From NCBI GenBank assembly GCA_001799565.1, contig MGTS01000021.1, positions 95,984-159,983 of the forward strand: a stretch of 64,000 nucleotides of DNA, in the 5' to 3' direction. Shown piece by piece: positions 1 through 7,935 of the stretch (within the stretch, counting starts at the first letter, position 1; the number at the start of each line of letters is the position of its first letter). The position numbers and the translations under genes are program-made. The DNA comes from Elusimicrobia bacterium GWA2_51_34. Its GTDB lineage: Bacteria > Elusimicrobiota > Elusimicrobia > Elusimicrobiales > UBA9959. The notes below the pieces were generated by a model. The model was not told the origin of the DNA. It made no database searches and saw only the letters and a program-made list of their open reading frames with translations.

Positions 1-38
1 ATCACGCGCTGAGCTCTTTCGGTAAATCTTGTTCCCAT
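1..38 (-). CDS. ClpC/ClpB-type AAA+ chaperone, N-terminal fragment (runs off left edge)
   Basis: Only the first 12 codons are in the window. They read MGTRFTERAQRV, the typical opening of the Clp N-domain of ClpC-like unfoldases (FTERAxxV/I). A GGAGG ribosome site stands about 9 bases upstream of the ATG. The gene follows nfeD on the same strand after an 84-base gap. Family knowledge: ClpC-type proteins unfold substrates for ClpP. With so few residues, ClpB or another Clp N-domain protein remains possible. Confidence 0.6.
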   Translation of the reverse strand, partial: MGTRFTERAQRV

Positions 39-122
39 AGTTTAAAGCCTCCGGATAAATCAATCCCGCCGCCTGCCTGCCTGATGCGATCTGGCCGTCG
101 CCAGAAAGCAGGTGGGATAATC

Positions 123-1496
123 TTAACCTTTTTTCACACGCATTTTAAAGCCCTCAACGGCAGTTACGGTTATTTCCGAACCCTCGGCGATATCGCCGGA
201 AACGCTTTCCGCCTTCCAAAGCTCGCCTTCAACCAGCACCGTGCCGGAAGGGTTGAGATCTGTTTTAGCCCTGCCCTTTTTGCCGGCAAGGCTTTCAATG
301 CCGGTAACTACGCGGCGCAACTGCGCCTTCATTACTATCCAGCTGAGCGCCGCCACCACGGCGATAAGAGAGATAAGGGTGGAAGTTAATATGCTCATAG
401 AGACTGATAATCCTCCAAGAGAGTGCCCGTTGAACAGCATCAGAGCGCCCAATATCACCGACAGCGCCCCGCCAAGTGTGAGCAGGCCGTAACTGACCAC
501 CTTTATCTCGGCGATAAAAAACACAAAACCGAGCAGGATAAGGGCGAGGCCCGCGAAATTGGCGGATAACGTCTGGAAGGAATAAAAAGCCATTACCAGC
601 GAAACCGCCCCCACCACGCCCGGCAGGATAAGGCCGGGGTTGTAAAGTTCTATAAAAACCCCGGCCGCGCCAAGGCTCATAAGTATCATGGCGATGTTCG
701 GATCGGTGATCACGGCTAAAAATTTCTGGCGGCGCGTCTGGACCATAAAATCCACTTTGACATTTTTAACCGCAAGCCCGCCGAAACCCGCAACTTCATG
801 GCCGTTTATCTTAAACAGCAGATCGTTTATGTCGGCGGCGATAAAATCAACCACGCCGGTTTTAAGCGCTTCCTCGGCCGGAATGGAATCGCTTTTGGCG
901 ACGGCCTTTATGGCCCACTCGACATTGCGTTTTTTCTGCTGGGTGATGGATTTTATGTAAGCGGAAGCGTCGTTTAAAATTTTGTCTTCCATAGGGTCTT
1001 TTTTTCCGCCGTCTTTTGTACCCGCACCCGCCGGCATTGCGCCGATCATTACCGGATGAGCTGCGCCGATATTGGTGCCGGGGGCCATTACGGCCAGATG
1101 CGCCGCCATTGTGATGAACACACCGGCGGAGGCCGCGCGCGCGCCCTGCGGATAAACAAAAACAGCCACCGGCACTTTAGAAGCGAGCATTTGCTTTATA
1201 ATGTCGCGCATGGATCCGTCAAGGCCGCCGGGGGTGTCAAGCGCAAGAACCAGCAGATCATATTTTTCCGCGTTGGCCCGGTCTATGGCGCCGCCCATAA
1301 ATTCAGCTGCCGCCGGAGTGATAACGCCCGAGTAGGGCGCGGCAAGCACTTTGGACACTGCGTGGACCTTTTTTCCGCCTGTGACTCTGGCGTAGTCAGC
1401 TGCTGAGGCGGGAGGTTTTGGAACATTAGGCGCTGCGGAGATTGTTCCGGCTTGCGCCGCGGCAAACAGTAGAACGGGCAGGATTATCTTTTTCAT
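123..1496 (-). CDS. nfeD: NfeD-family membrane-bound serine protease (long form)
   Basis: A 457-residue protein. It opens with a signal peptide (MKKIILPVLLFAAAQAG), then has a ClpP/SppA-like protease domain with DTPGG near residue 90 and ARAASAG carrying the likely catalytic serine. Several membrane segments follow (about residues 270-400), and a C-terminal soluble OB-fold-type domain rich in GTVLVEGELWKA-like sequence. This is the full-length NfeD1b architecture; family members cleave membrane or stomatin-type partners. The ATG at 1496 was chosen over the longer frame because it begins a clean signal peptide and has GGAGGG upstream. A -10-like TATAAT lies about 50 bases upstream. No stomatin (SPFH) gene is adjacent inside the window. 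Confidence 0.9.
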   Translation of the reverse strand: MKKIILPVLLFAAAQAGTISAAPNVPKPPASAADYARVTGGKKVHAVSKVLAAPYSGVITPAAAEFMGGAIDRANAEKYDLLVLALDTPGGLDGSMRDIIKQMLASKVPVAVFVYPQGARAASAGVFITMAAHLAVMAPGTNIGAAHPVMIGAMPAGAGTKDGGKKDPMEDKILNDASAYIKSITQQKKRNVEWAIKAVAKSDSIPAEEALKTGVVDFIAADINDLLFKINGHEVAGFGGLAVKNVKVDFMVQTRRQKFLAVITDPNIAMILMSLGAAGVFIELYNPGLILPGVVGAVSLVMAFYSFQTLSANFAGLALILLGFVFFIAEIKVVSYGLLTLGGALSVILGALMLFNGHSLGGLSVSMSILTSTLISLIAVVAALSWIVMKAQLRRVVTGIESLAGKKGRAKTDLNPSGTVLVEGELWKAESVSGDIAEGSEITVTAVEGFKMRVKKG

Positions 1497-1548
1497 ATCA
1501 TTAACGCCCTCCGCAAAAGCTGAAACAACAATAAGTTCAGTAATGTTA

Positions 1549-1554
1549 ATTATA
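1549..1554 (-). promoter_or_regulatory. Possible -10 box for nfeD
   Basis: TATAAT on the minus strand, about 53 bases upstream of the nfeD ATG. No convincing -35 hexamer is seen at 16-18 bases, so this is a candidate only. The rest of the 1497-1867 spacer holds a short palindrome GTCCGCCTCAGGCGGA (from about 1601) and no gene I can support. Confidence 0.3.
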
Positions 1555-1867
1555 CAATGTTTAACCGCTGGGAGCCTGTCCGACATAAGGCTTTCATAGC
1601 GTCCGCCTCAGGCGGATGATGCCGGGTGGATCGAAGCGACACAATTCAGGCAATCAGGCCGAAGCGACGCGAAACGAGCATTCTGGACAGGACTGTGCGT
1701 TGGCCGTCTGATGAGCATAGCTCTTGATACGGCACTGGCATAGCCTTGAGCGGCGCAAAGGCGCAGGCCAAAAGCGGCAATTGCAGCCGAAATTACTTAT
1801 GTCGGCCAGGCTCGCAGAGCCCGCCTGGCCGGGCGGATTTGTTACAATACCCGGGAAAGGAATAAGA

Positions 1868-2773
1868 ATGACGGAAGAAATAAGCGGTCTTTTTTCGGTG
1901 CTGGCGGCGGAAGAAAGGCTGCCGGATTTTGCCCTTACGGCCAGAATACTTTCAGAATTCAACTCCCTGAACTCTGATGACGCCGGACGGCTGGCCAGGC
2001 ATTGCTGGGGTTTTATGGGTTCAAACCTGGCGCCCGGCAGCGCGCGTGAACTGGCCTGTAAATGCGAAGCTTACGGCGTTAAAACAATAATCCTGCCTTC
2101 AGCCGGATTAGCCGGACTTAAACCCGCGGCCTTTATAAAAAAAGCGGCTTTTGTAAACGACACCTTAAACTACACCGACGGCACGGGCCTTAGCATGAAC
2201 GCGTCAGCCGCGGATGTGCTGGTTTTATCCGCGGCGCCCCTCAAAGAAGATACGGTTAAAATTGTGAAGTCGGTTGAGGGGCCCTCCGCAGGAGCGAAAG
2301 CGCTGCGGTTGGGCATAATGGCCGCAACCGGCCTGCCCATCGGCCTGGGCAAAAACAAGGAAGTAAAAAAAGAGGTGAGAACTTCGGAGACCGCCTTCAC
2401 CCTGGATATAATTTTAAAACAGGCCGACAACTGTCCCGCCCTTTTGGCCCCAGAACGGAAGAGCTGGAAGCCGGACATAAACCTAAAGCCCGGGTTGGCG
2501 AACCAAAAGGGCGGGACCCGCCTGCGCCTGAACCCGGCGGCTTTTGATTTTTCCTGCCTGAAAGAGAAAAAAACATATTCCAGCCAGATGAACTTCTGCC
2601 TGATATGCGCCGCACTCTCCTCATTCGCCCATAAGGCGCTTAAAAACACCGGCCTTTGGGCCATACTTGAGCATAAGTCCCTTGCCGCCCTGCCTTACGA
2701 CGGGATGGAAGATTTTGAAAAAGAAACTTCGCGTTTAAATACGCTGGCTCCGCTCTTTTTTCAGCGCCCTTGA
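1868..2773 (+). CDS. Uncharacterised 301-residue protein
   Basis: I do not recognise this protein. The ATG at 1868 is preceded by an AGGAATAAG-like ribosome site; upstream codons of the frame look like spacer. It is soluble, without signal peptide or membrane segment. Several Cys are present but no clear metal motif. An 85-nt P1 palindrome (2433-2517) lies in frame in the coding region, adding roughly 28 residues, and the last codons plus stop lie in the degenerate left arm of a 52-nt P1 copy (2747-2798). It precedes arfB on the same strand by about 50 bases. The C-terminus may therefore have been remodelled by repeat insertion. Confidence 0.7.
   Translation: MTEEISGLFSVLAAEERLPDFALTARILSEFNSLNSDDAGRLARHCWGFMGSNLAPGSARELACKCEAYGVKTIILPSAGLAGLKPAAFIKKAAFVNDTLNYTDGTGLSMNASAADVLVLSAAPLKEDTVKIVKSVEGPSAGAKALRLGIMAATGLPIGLGKNKEVKKEVRTSETAFTLDIILKQADNCPALLAPERKSWKPDINLKPGLANQKGGTRLRLNPAAFDFSCLKEKKTYSSQMNFCLICAALSSFAHKALKNTGLWAILEHKSLAALPYDGMEDFEKETSRLNTLAPLFFQRP
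2433..2517. repeat. P1 palindromic element, 85-nt form, inside a coding region
   Basis: Inverted ends GTCCCGCCCTTTTGG and CCAAAAGGGCGGGAC bound an 85-nt segment lying wholly inside the uncharacterised gene at 1868-2773 without breaking its frame. Another segment of exactly 85 nt with nearly the same ends is found at 49579-49663, also inside a gene. The interiors are only loosely alike. Confidence 0.75.
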
Positions 2774-2798
2774 AAAGCATCGGGCAAAAGGGCGGGGC
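2747..2798 (+). repeat. P1 palindromic element, 52-nt form (one arm degenerate)
   Basis: The right part (2776-2798, AGCATCGGGCAAAAGGGCGG and on) is identical to the right half of the copy at 7017-7068. The left arm is diverged (GCTCCGCTCTTTTTT) and overlaps the last codons and stop of the preceding gene. Total length is 52 nt, as for the other two copies. Confidence 0.7.
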
Positions 2799-2826
2799 TA
2801 GCGCTGCAACGCACATCGGGGAAACC

Positions 2827-3234
2827 ATGAAAAAAGATTTTTTTCCGGCACCGGGCTCGTTTGAAGAAAAATTTATAAGGAGCGGCGGACACGGCGGGCA
2901 GAATGTCAATAAAGTCGCCACCACCGTGCAGCTCCGTTTTTTTCCGCACCTGTGCGGCCTGTCCCGGGCGGTGCAGGAACGGCTGAAGCTTTTGTCCGGC
3001 GCAAAGCTGACCGCGGAAGGCGATATTCTGATCATCGCGGGCGAACACAGGACGCAGGAGCAGAACCGCCAGGCCGCCAGGGCCCGGCTGCGCGAACTGC
3101 TGGAACGCGCCATGCGCCCCCCAAAACGCAGAAAACCCACAAAACCCTCTTACGGCTCCAAACAGCGCCGCCTTGAAAGTAAAAAACGCCGCGCCGGCGT
3201 AAAACAAATGCGGCGCGGCGCGGATTTAACCTGA
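2827..3234 (+). CDS. arfB: Ribosome-rescue peptidyl-tRNA hydrolase ArfB (YaeJ/ICT1 type)
   Basis: A 135-residue protein with the catalytic loop SGGHGGQNVNKVAT near residues 17-30; GGQ hydrolyses peptidyl-tRNA on the ribosome. It lacks the codon-recognition domains of true release factors. The C-terminal tail is strongly basic (RRKPTKPSYGSKQRRLESKK and on), matching the ArfB tail that enters the empty mRNA channel of stalled ribosomes. The start at 2827 gives a normal family length; the frame upstream runs back through a P1 repeat. A second, different GGQ protein is encoded at 44365. Confidence 0.9.
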   Translation: MKKDFFPAPGSFEEKFIRSGGHGGQNVNKVATTVQLRFFPHLCGLSRAVQERLKLLSGAKLTAEGDILIIAGEHRTQEQNRQAARARLRELLERAMRPPKRRKPTKPSYGSKQRRLESKKRRAGVKQMRRGADLT

Positions 3235-3260
3235 CAGTTTCCTTATATAGTTTACAGCTT

Positions 3261-4337
3261 TTACAGATTTACGGCGTCTCCGCGGAATTTTTCCTGGATA
3301 CCCGGATACTTTAATTCAATAGTTGAAAATTTCTCCCTGTCCAACGGACTGATGGAGATCTCGCCAAGCTTATACTTTTCCTCCAATTCCCTGCTTATCA
3401 AACTCAGCCTGGGCAGGTCAATTTTATAATCGCAGACGTCCAGAAAAACCAGAAAATCCCAGTCAGAGTCCGGCCTGGCGTCCCCCCTGGCCCTGGAGCC
3501 CACAAGTTTTATCGCCCGCTCCCGGGCTTTATACAAGGCCCTTAGACGGCATACCGCTTCAGCAATAAGCGCCAGACCTTTTTTGGGGAATGTGAGCCCC
3601 CGGCGCCTGACAGCTTCCGCGAGGGGCGATCCGAAGTCAAACTCCGCCCCCTCCCGCAGCACCTGTCCGCCCCACTCCGGGAAAACGGAACCTTCATTGC
3701 CGGAAAGCAGACAGATGTGCGTGAATGGAGGATTGTTTTTTTTTGTGTACAGTCCGCCCGCAAGCTCCCGCAAGTCAGCCTTACACGCGGAACTTTCAAA
3801 AACAGCCGCTCTGGCCGCAAAAATCAATCCGCCGCGCGTGCATTTATGTTTTTTGCGGGAGCTGTTCAGCTGCCGCTTTTTTTTATCGTATTTCAGCTCC
3901 AGATAATCCACGGAATTAATTCCGTTATCCGCCTGAAGACAACAAACTTCAAACACATACTTTTGCCCGCCCCTTGCCCCGGATATATCCGCGCTTGTTC
4001 CGCCATTCTGAGCGATAAATTTTAAATCGCCAAATCCCTCGCGGTGAAGGAAAGCCACGGCCCGTACTTCCGCCAGCGCCGCCTCAAACCTTTCAGGCGC
4101 CATATCATTTTTATTAAAGCCGGTAATAAAAAGAACCTCTTCTTTTGAACACCCCAAAATCCCGCTCGCCGCGCCCAGCAACCGGTCTATATTTTTGATT
4201 AAAACCGCGGGATTCCTCTTAAGTTCCGCTTTCAGCGCGGAATGCGGCTTTCTTCCCGCCACCTTTGCGAAATAACACTTCACATCCTTAGGCAGTCCGG
4301 ACGATTCAATAAGTTTCAGCACCCCTGGTTTATCCAT
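3261..4337 (-). CDS. Nucleotidyltransferase-domain protein with a nuclease-like N-terminal region
   Basis: A 358-residue protein. The C-terminal third carries the minimal nucleotidyltransferase motif GSRARGDARPDSDWDF (about residues 275-292), the GSxxxG...DxD signature of MNT/pol-beta-like enzymes. The middle (about 95-150) has ADISG followed by YVFEVCC, which recalls a PD-(D/E)XK fold but with Cys where Lys is expected; this part is inference. It stands alone on the minus strand, overlapping nothing. No HEPN partner gene is next to it, so a classical MNT-HEPN toxin-antitoxin pair is not supported. The substrate is unknown. Confidence 0.65.
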   Translation of the reverse strand: MDKPGVLKLIESSGLPKDVKCYFAKVAGRKPHSALKAELKRNPAVLIKNIDRLLGAASGILGCSKEEVLFITGFNKNDMAPERFEAALAEVRAVAFLHREGFGDLKFIAQNGGTSADISGARGGQKYVFEVCCLQADNGINSVDYLELKYDKKKRQLNSSRKKHKCTRGGLIFAARAAVFESSACKADLRELAGGLYTKKNNPPFTHICLLSGNEGSVFPEWGGQVLREGAEFDFGSPLAEAVRRRGLTFPKKGLALIAEAVCRLRALYKARERAIKLVGSRARGDARPDSDWDFLVFLDVCDYKIDLPRLSLISRELEEKYKLGEISISPLDREKFSTIELKYPGIQEKFRGDAVNL

Positions 4338-4418
4338 AGCCAGAATCCCGCGGTTAAAGCCGGCCGCCTGAAAAGGACGGCGGAATAAATCCGGCCGGCT
4401 AAATGCGTCGTTCCTTTC

Positions 4419-5849
4419 TTAACGGCTCCTCAGCTTCGCTGTATAAGAAGCGTGGAACTTCTTCATATTTTCAACAAGCGCCATAATGTCTTCCTTTGGC
4501 GGTAAAAAAGTTGTGCGAAAATGAAGCGTTCCGGGCCTCTGGCCGAAGCCTGAGCCGGGCACTACGCAAATTCCGGTCTCCTCCAGCAGGCTCAGGCAAT
4601 ACTGGAAATCACGGGCCGCCTCATATTTCAGCCTTTCCTCCGGCGGCATTTTCACCAGGTCCACGCCTTTCGGGTGCGGAAGGTCGAATTTAACAAAAGC
4701 GTACATCGCGCCCCGGGGAATATCAATCCTCATGCCCTCAATTTCATTTAAGCCTTTGCCCAATATCTCCGCCTTCTCCTTCATCTCGCGCAGGATGGCG
4801 TCGCGCTCTTTGACATAAAGATCAAAGCTTTCATCGCCTTTCTCCGGCGGCGCCGCCATCAGGTAGGTTACAAGCTGCCCGCTCACGTTGGCGCACAGGC
4901 CGATGGACTGCAGTTTGATCAGCTCGGCGTAAACGTCGCCGGGAATATTCCTTGCCTCAAGATATCCGCCCCTGTGCCCGCATTCTCCCAGGAACCCCTT
5001 GGAAACAGAATGAAAACTGAACAACGTGACCCCGGTCTCGCCTGTTTCACACATAACTTTGGCGAATGAATGGAACCGCAGTTTTTCGGTATAAACGTTC
5101 TCCTGGTAAACCTCGTCGGCAAGGATGGAAAGCCCGTGTTTTTTCGCGAAGCGGATTATCATAGCGATATTCTCTTTTGAAAGCACGGCGCCGGTGGGGT
5201 TGCCGGGGTTTATCACCACTATAGCCACCGGACTGACGCCTCCTTTCCTGGCCGCCTCAATGCTCCGGGTAAGCTCGCCCTCGTTCAGCTGCCAGCTGTC
5301 CTCCTCATCAAGTAAATAATCTATCTGTTTCGCCCCATACAGCGCTATGGTCGCGCTGTAAAGCGGGTATTGCGGGATGGGTATCATATACCCGTCAGAG
5401 TCGCTTCTGGTCAGCATAGTGAATATAGACTGGATTCCCCTGCTGGCGCCGCCGGTCAACACGATCCGGTTGGCATCAACGGGAATGCCGTCGCGTTTAT
5501 GAATAAAGTCGGCTACGGCCTGGCGTATCAACGGAATGCCGGCGCTCTGGGTATAAGCGCCCGTGCCGCCCGGATTCTTTTTAAGTATCATTTTAGCCCG
5601 CCGGATAACATCGGCAGGGAAAAGCTTCGCCGCTTCAGACCGGTCCATCAGTCCGGGATATTCCACCAGACTCAGCATCTGCCGCACGAACGTAATGGGT
5701 TTCTGTTTCAGCGCCTGAGGATTTCCTATATTGCAATAAATTATCTTTTTTCCCTGTTCTTCCAGTTCCTGCGCCCGGATTACGATCTTTCCCCGCACGG
5801 CATAGCGGGCTTTAAGCAGTTTTGAGTTTATATCGGTAAGATTGATCAT
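4419..5849 (-). CDS. Alanine aminotransferase (PLP class I/II, eukaryote-like GPT type)
   Basis: A 476-residue fold-type I PLP enzyme. The signature SFHSVSKGFLGECGHRGGY holds the Schiff-base lysine and is characteristic of alanine aminotransferases of the GPT type; NPGNPTG and the DEVYQENVY stretch are further class I landmarks. Expected reaction: alanine + 2-oxoglutarate to pyruvate + glutamate. The ATG at 5849 is used; an earlier in-frame TTG adds only two residues. A TATAAT box ends six bases before the ATG, so the message may be leaderless. It is divergent from the transglutaminase-like gene at 5921. Confidence 0.9.
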   Translation of the reverse strand: MINLTDINSKLLKARYAVRGKIVIRAQELEEQGKKIIYCNIGNPQALKQKPITFVRQMLSLVEYPGLMDRSEAAKLFPADVIRRAKMILKKNPGGTGAYTQSAGIPLIRQAVADFIHKRDGIPVDANRIVLTGGASRGIQSIFTMLTRSDSDGYMIPIPQYPLYSATIALYGAKQIDYLLDEEDSWQLNEGELTRSIEAARKGGVSPVAIVVINPGNPTGAVLSKENIAMIIRFAKKHGLSILADEVYQENVYTEKLRFHSFAKVMCETGETGVTLFSFHSVSKGFLGECGHRGGYLEARNIPGDVYAELIKLQSIGLCANVSGQLVTYLMAAPPEKGDESFDLYVKERDAILREMKEKAEILGKGLNEIEGMRIDIPRGAMYAFVKFDLPHPKGVDLVKMPPEERLKYEAARDFQYCLSLLEETGICVVPGSGFGQRPGTLHFRTTFLPPKEDIMALVENMKKFHASYTAKLRSR

Positions 5850-5855
5850 GCTCAA

Positions 5856-5861
5856 ATTATA
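5856..5861 (-). promoter_or_regulatory. -10 box directly before the aminotransferase start
   Basis: TATAAT on the minus strand, six bases before the ATG at 5849, with no ribosome site between. Transcription from it would begin at or near the A of the start codon. The -35 region is not clear. Confidence 0.4.
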
Positions 5862-5903
5862 TAAATATTTGTTCCACGCCTTCAGCCCCTGCGCTTCAAT
5901 TGG

Positions 5904-5909
5904 TATAAT
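5904..5909 (+). promoter_or_regulatory. -10 box directly before the transglutaminase-like gene
   Basis: TATAAT with 11 bases between it and the ATG at 5921. The leader would be about five bases long. The -35 region (TTCAGC, 17 bases upstream) is weak. Confidence 0.4.
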
Positions 5910-5920
5910 TAAGATCTGTT

Positions 5921-6979
5921 ATGAAAGGTTACCGCGTTTTTACCCTGTCCCTGGCGCTGCTTTCCGGCTTTTTCATCCTTACGCTCCATTTATCTTCACA
6001 ATGGGCGGATAAACTGATCATTTATCCGGCGGGCCGGGACTTGCCCCGCTTCCAATCCTCGGACGAAGAGGAAGAAGATTCCGCGCAAGAGGGACAAGAG
6101 GAAACGGAAGAGGAGGAAGAATCTCCCCGGCCAAGCAGAAAGGAAAAAGGCACGGCACAGAGGATAAGGCATGAAAATGGAACTCTGGACGCCCGGTATA
6201 ACTTTATCAATTTTAATAGAGACCGGCTCACCATTTCCTTCTCAATAACCGAGAAGGATTACAGAACTTATCTGGCCGGCTACGGATACTCCGAAACGGA
6301 ACTTTCAAACCTCACCCAATGGCGCAATGCCACCCGCCAGAAGGAATGGGCCAAAGCCGTAGCAAAAGGCGGTGAGGCCGCGGGCAAAGAAGCGCTGACT
6401 GCGGTGGAATGGGAATATAAGGTGCGCTTAAATGAACTTTTCCGCTCGCGCGGTTTAGAACTTCTGCCCGGCAACATTATTATCTGCGACATCCCCGCCA
6501 TTGTAAAGCGCAACATTCCGTTCCTTAAACCTATGGCCCTGGCCTTTCAGAAGATCTCCGAGGCCAGAGGATATGGTCCGGAAGAAACTGTGGGAGCGGC
6601 TCTTTCCATGGCACAGACGGCCCTCCGCTACAAAATCCCGCCGATGATAGAGGGCAGCCTTCACACCGGCGGCTTACTGCCCCCGGGCAGGGCGCTGCTC
6701 AGCGGCTGGGGAGACTGCGACACCAAAACAGCGCTGGTAGCCTCAATTCTTGGAAACTGGAGCGGGATGCGCCTGGTGGGAATTTCCGTGCCGGACCATT
6801 ACCTTATGGCCATAAGAAGGATCCCGGCCAAGGGAGACTTGTTCGTGAGATATGACGGACTTGAATATGTGCTGATAGAGCCGGCAGGCCCCGCGTGGCT
6901 TGAACCAGGCGCGGTGGGGACCGCCACATCCGCGCTTTTACAAGGGTCGGAAGGTTATAAAATAGAGCCGTTTTTTTAA
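5921..6979 (+). CDS. Membrane-anchored transglutaminase-like cysteine protease homologue
   Basis: 352 residues: a short N-terminal hydrophobic segment (about 6-26), a very acidic linker (EEEEDSAQEGQEETEEEEE, about 50-67), then a globular domain. The C-terminal part holds GWGDCDTKT, VPDHYLMAI and VLIEPAG, which correspond in order to the Cys, His and acidic catalytic positions of the transglutaminase-like superfamily. It is probably periplasmic or extracellular, tethered by the N-terminus. Many bacterial members are proteases or peptidoglycan-related rather than true transglutaminases, so the substrate is open. Confidence 0.75.
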   Translation: MKGYRVFTLSLALLSGFFILTLHLSSQWADKLIIYPAGRDLPRFQSSDEEEEDSAQEGQEETEEEEESPRPSRKEKGTAQRIRHENGTLDARYNFINFNRDRLTISFSITEKDYRTYLAGYGYSETELSNLTQWRNATRQKEWAKAVAKGGEAAGKEALTAVEWEYKVRLNELFRSRGLELLPGNIIICDIPAIVKRNIPFLKPMALAFQKISEARGYGPEETVGAALSMAQTALRYKIPPMIEGSLHTGGLLPPGRALLSGWGDCDTKTALVASILGNWSGMRLVGISVPDHYLMAIRRIPAKGDLFVRYDGLEYVLIEPAGPAWLEPGAVGTATSALLQGSEGYKIEPFF

Positions 6980-6986
6980 CGTGTCA

Positions 6987-7019
6987 GTCGCGGACAGTCC
7001 GCCCAAGACGGAACAGGCC
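6987..7019 (+). repeat. P2-related 33-nt repeat
   Basis: This 33-nt segment (begins GTCGCGGACAGTCCGCC, ends GGAACAGGCC) matches 27496-27528 inside bamA with three differences. It abuts and slightly overlaps the P1 palindrome at 7017. Confidence 0.8.
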
Positions 7020-7068
7020 CCGCCCTTTTGCCAACAGCGTTAAACAGCATCGGGCAAAAGGGCGGGGC
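7017..7068 (+). repeat. P1 palindromic element, 52 nt
   Basis: Ends GCCCCGCCCTTTTGCC and GGGCAAAAGGGCGGGGC form a long hairpin. The reverse complement equals the copy at 51170-51221 with one mismatch in 52. It lies in the leader of the DUF350 gene. Confidence 0.9.
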
Positions 7069-7129
7069 AGACCAGTGTCACCGCAAAAGACTTTGTGCGC
7101 GGACACTAAATAACGCAGCCGGAGGAAAA

Positions 7130-7669
7130 ATGTTCAACACAAGAGTGATAGTCAGCCTTTTTGAATTTACGCTCGCGGTAGCGATGTCCGGGGTGATAAT
7201 AGCCCTGACCTACAAGGTATTTGTACGGGCCAATCCGGACTTCAACATGGAAGACGAAATAAAGAAAGGCAACACCGCGGTAGGAACGCTTATGGCGGCA
7301 ATACTGCTGTCCGCCTCCATGATATTGCAGAAGGGGATGGGAGCCGTGGTCAGCATGTTCCGCCTCTACATCTCCTCTCCCGGCGAAAGCCAGTTCGGGC
7401 TGGGTAAACTGGCTTTGCTCTGTCTCGGTCATCTTGGCATCTCCATGCTGCTTGCCGTAATCACCATTTCAGTCACGCTGCGGCTTTTCGGCAGGCTGGA
7501 CAGAAATCTGCACGCCGGCAAAGAACTCCAAAAGGGCAACCTGGCGGTGGGAATACTGCTGTCAGGCGTAGTGCTGATAGCCGCGCTTTATGTGGGAGAG
7601 GGCGTAAGCTCAATTTCAAAAGCTATGGTGCCCCAGCCGTCCATAGGCCGCATAGAGATAATGAAATAG
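7130..7669 (+). CDS. DUF350 family inner-membrane protein
   Basis: 179 residues made of two repeated halves, each with two membrane segments. The repeated motif is KKGNTAVGTLMAAILLSAS in the first half and QKGNLAVGILLSGVVLIAA in the second, typical of DUF350 (UPF0719) proteins. The start at 7130 has GGAGG six bases upstream; the longer frame reads back through repeats P2 and P1. Function of the family is not established; members are often near transglutaminase-like or membrane-stress genes, and here the upstream gene is transglutaminase-like. Confidence 0.8.
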   Translation: MFNTRVIVSLFEFTLAVAMSGVIIALTYKVFVRANPDFNMEDEIKKGNTAVGTLMAAILLSASMILQKGMGAVVSMFRLYISSPGESQFGLGKLALLCLGHLGISMLLAVITISVTLRLFGRLDRNLHAGKELQKGNLAVGILLSGVVLIAALYVGEGVSSISKAMVPQPSIGRIEIMK

Positions 7670-7806
7670 GCCGGGGTTCCGGGTTATCACCGGAGAAGCG
7701 ACAGTCCGGTTTCTCTCACGCGCCATTTCAGTTTTAAAACGCTTTCGCGAGAAATGTATAAACCGGCGCTGAAGCTTTGGTCTTCAGCCGGCCGGCAAAC
7801 CGGAAT

Positions 7807-7840
7807 AAAAAATTCCCGGCTTTAAAAGCCGGGAATTTTA
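7807..7840. terminator. Bidirectional intrinsic terminator
   Basis: A near-perfect stem AAAATTCCCGGCTTT / AAAGCCGGGAATTTT with flanking A and T runs. It separates the convergent DUF350 gene (plus) and the C11 protease (minus). The remainder of 7670-7935 shows no gene. Confidence 0.9.
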
Positions 7841-7935
7841 CCCGCCTGATAAATTTTGATAAATAACGCAGCCTCAATCAGTTATCGGCTCTCCGGCCTC
7901 CCGATTGAAATATACTCAATCGGATCATTGCCGCT

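Noticed and set aside
3261-4337. MNT-HEPN toxin-antitoxin pair
   Set aside because: There is no small helical HEPN gene beside the nucleotidyltransferase, and the protein is much longer than an MNT antitoxin.
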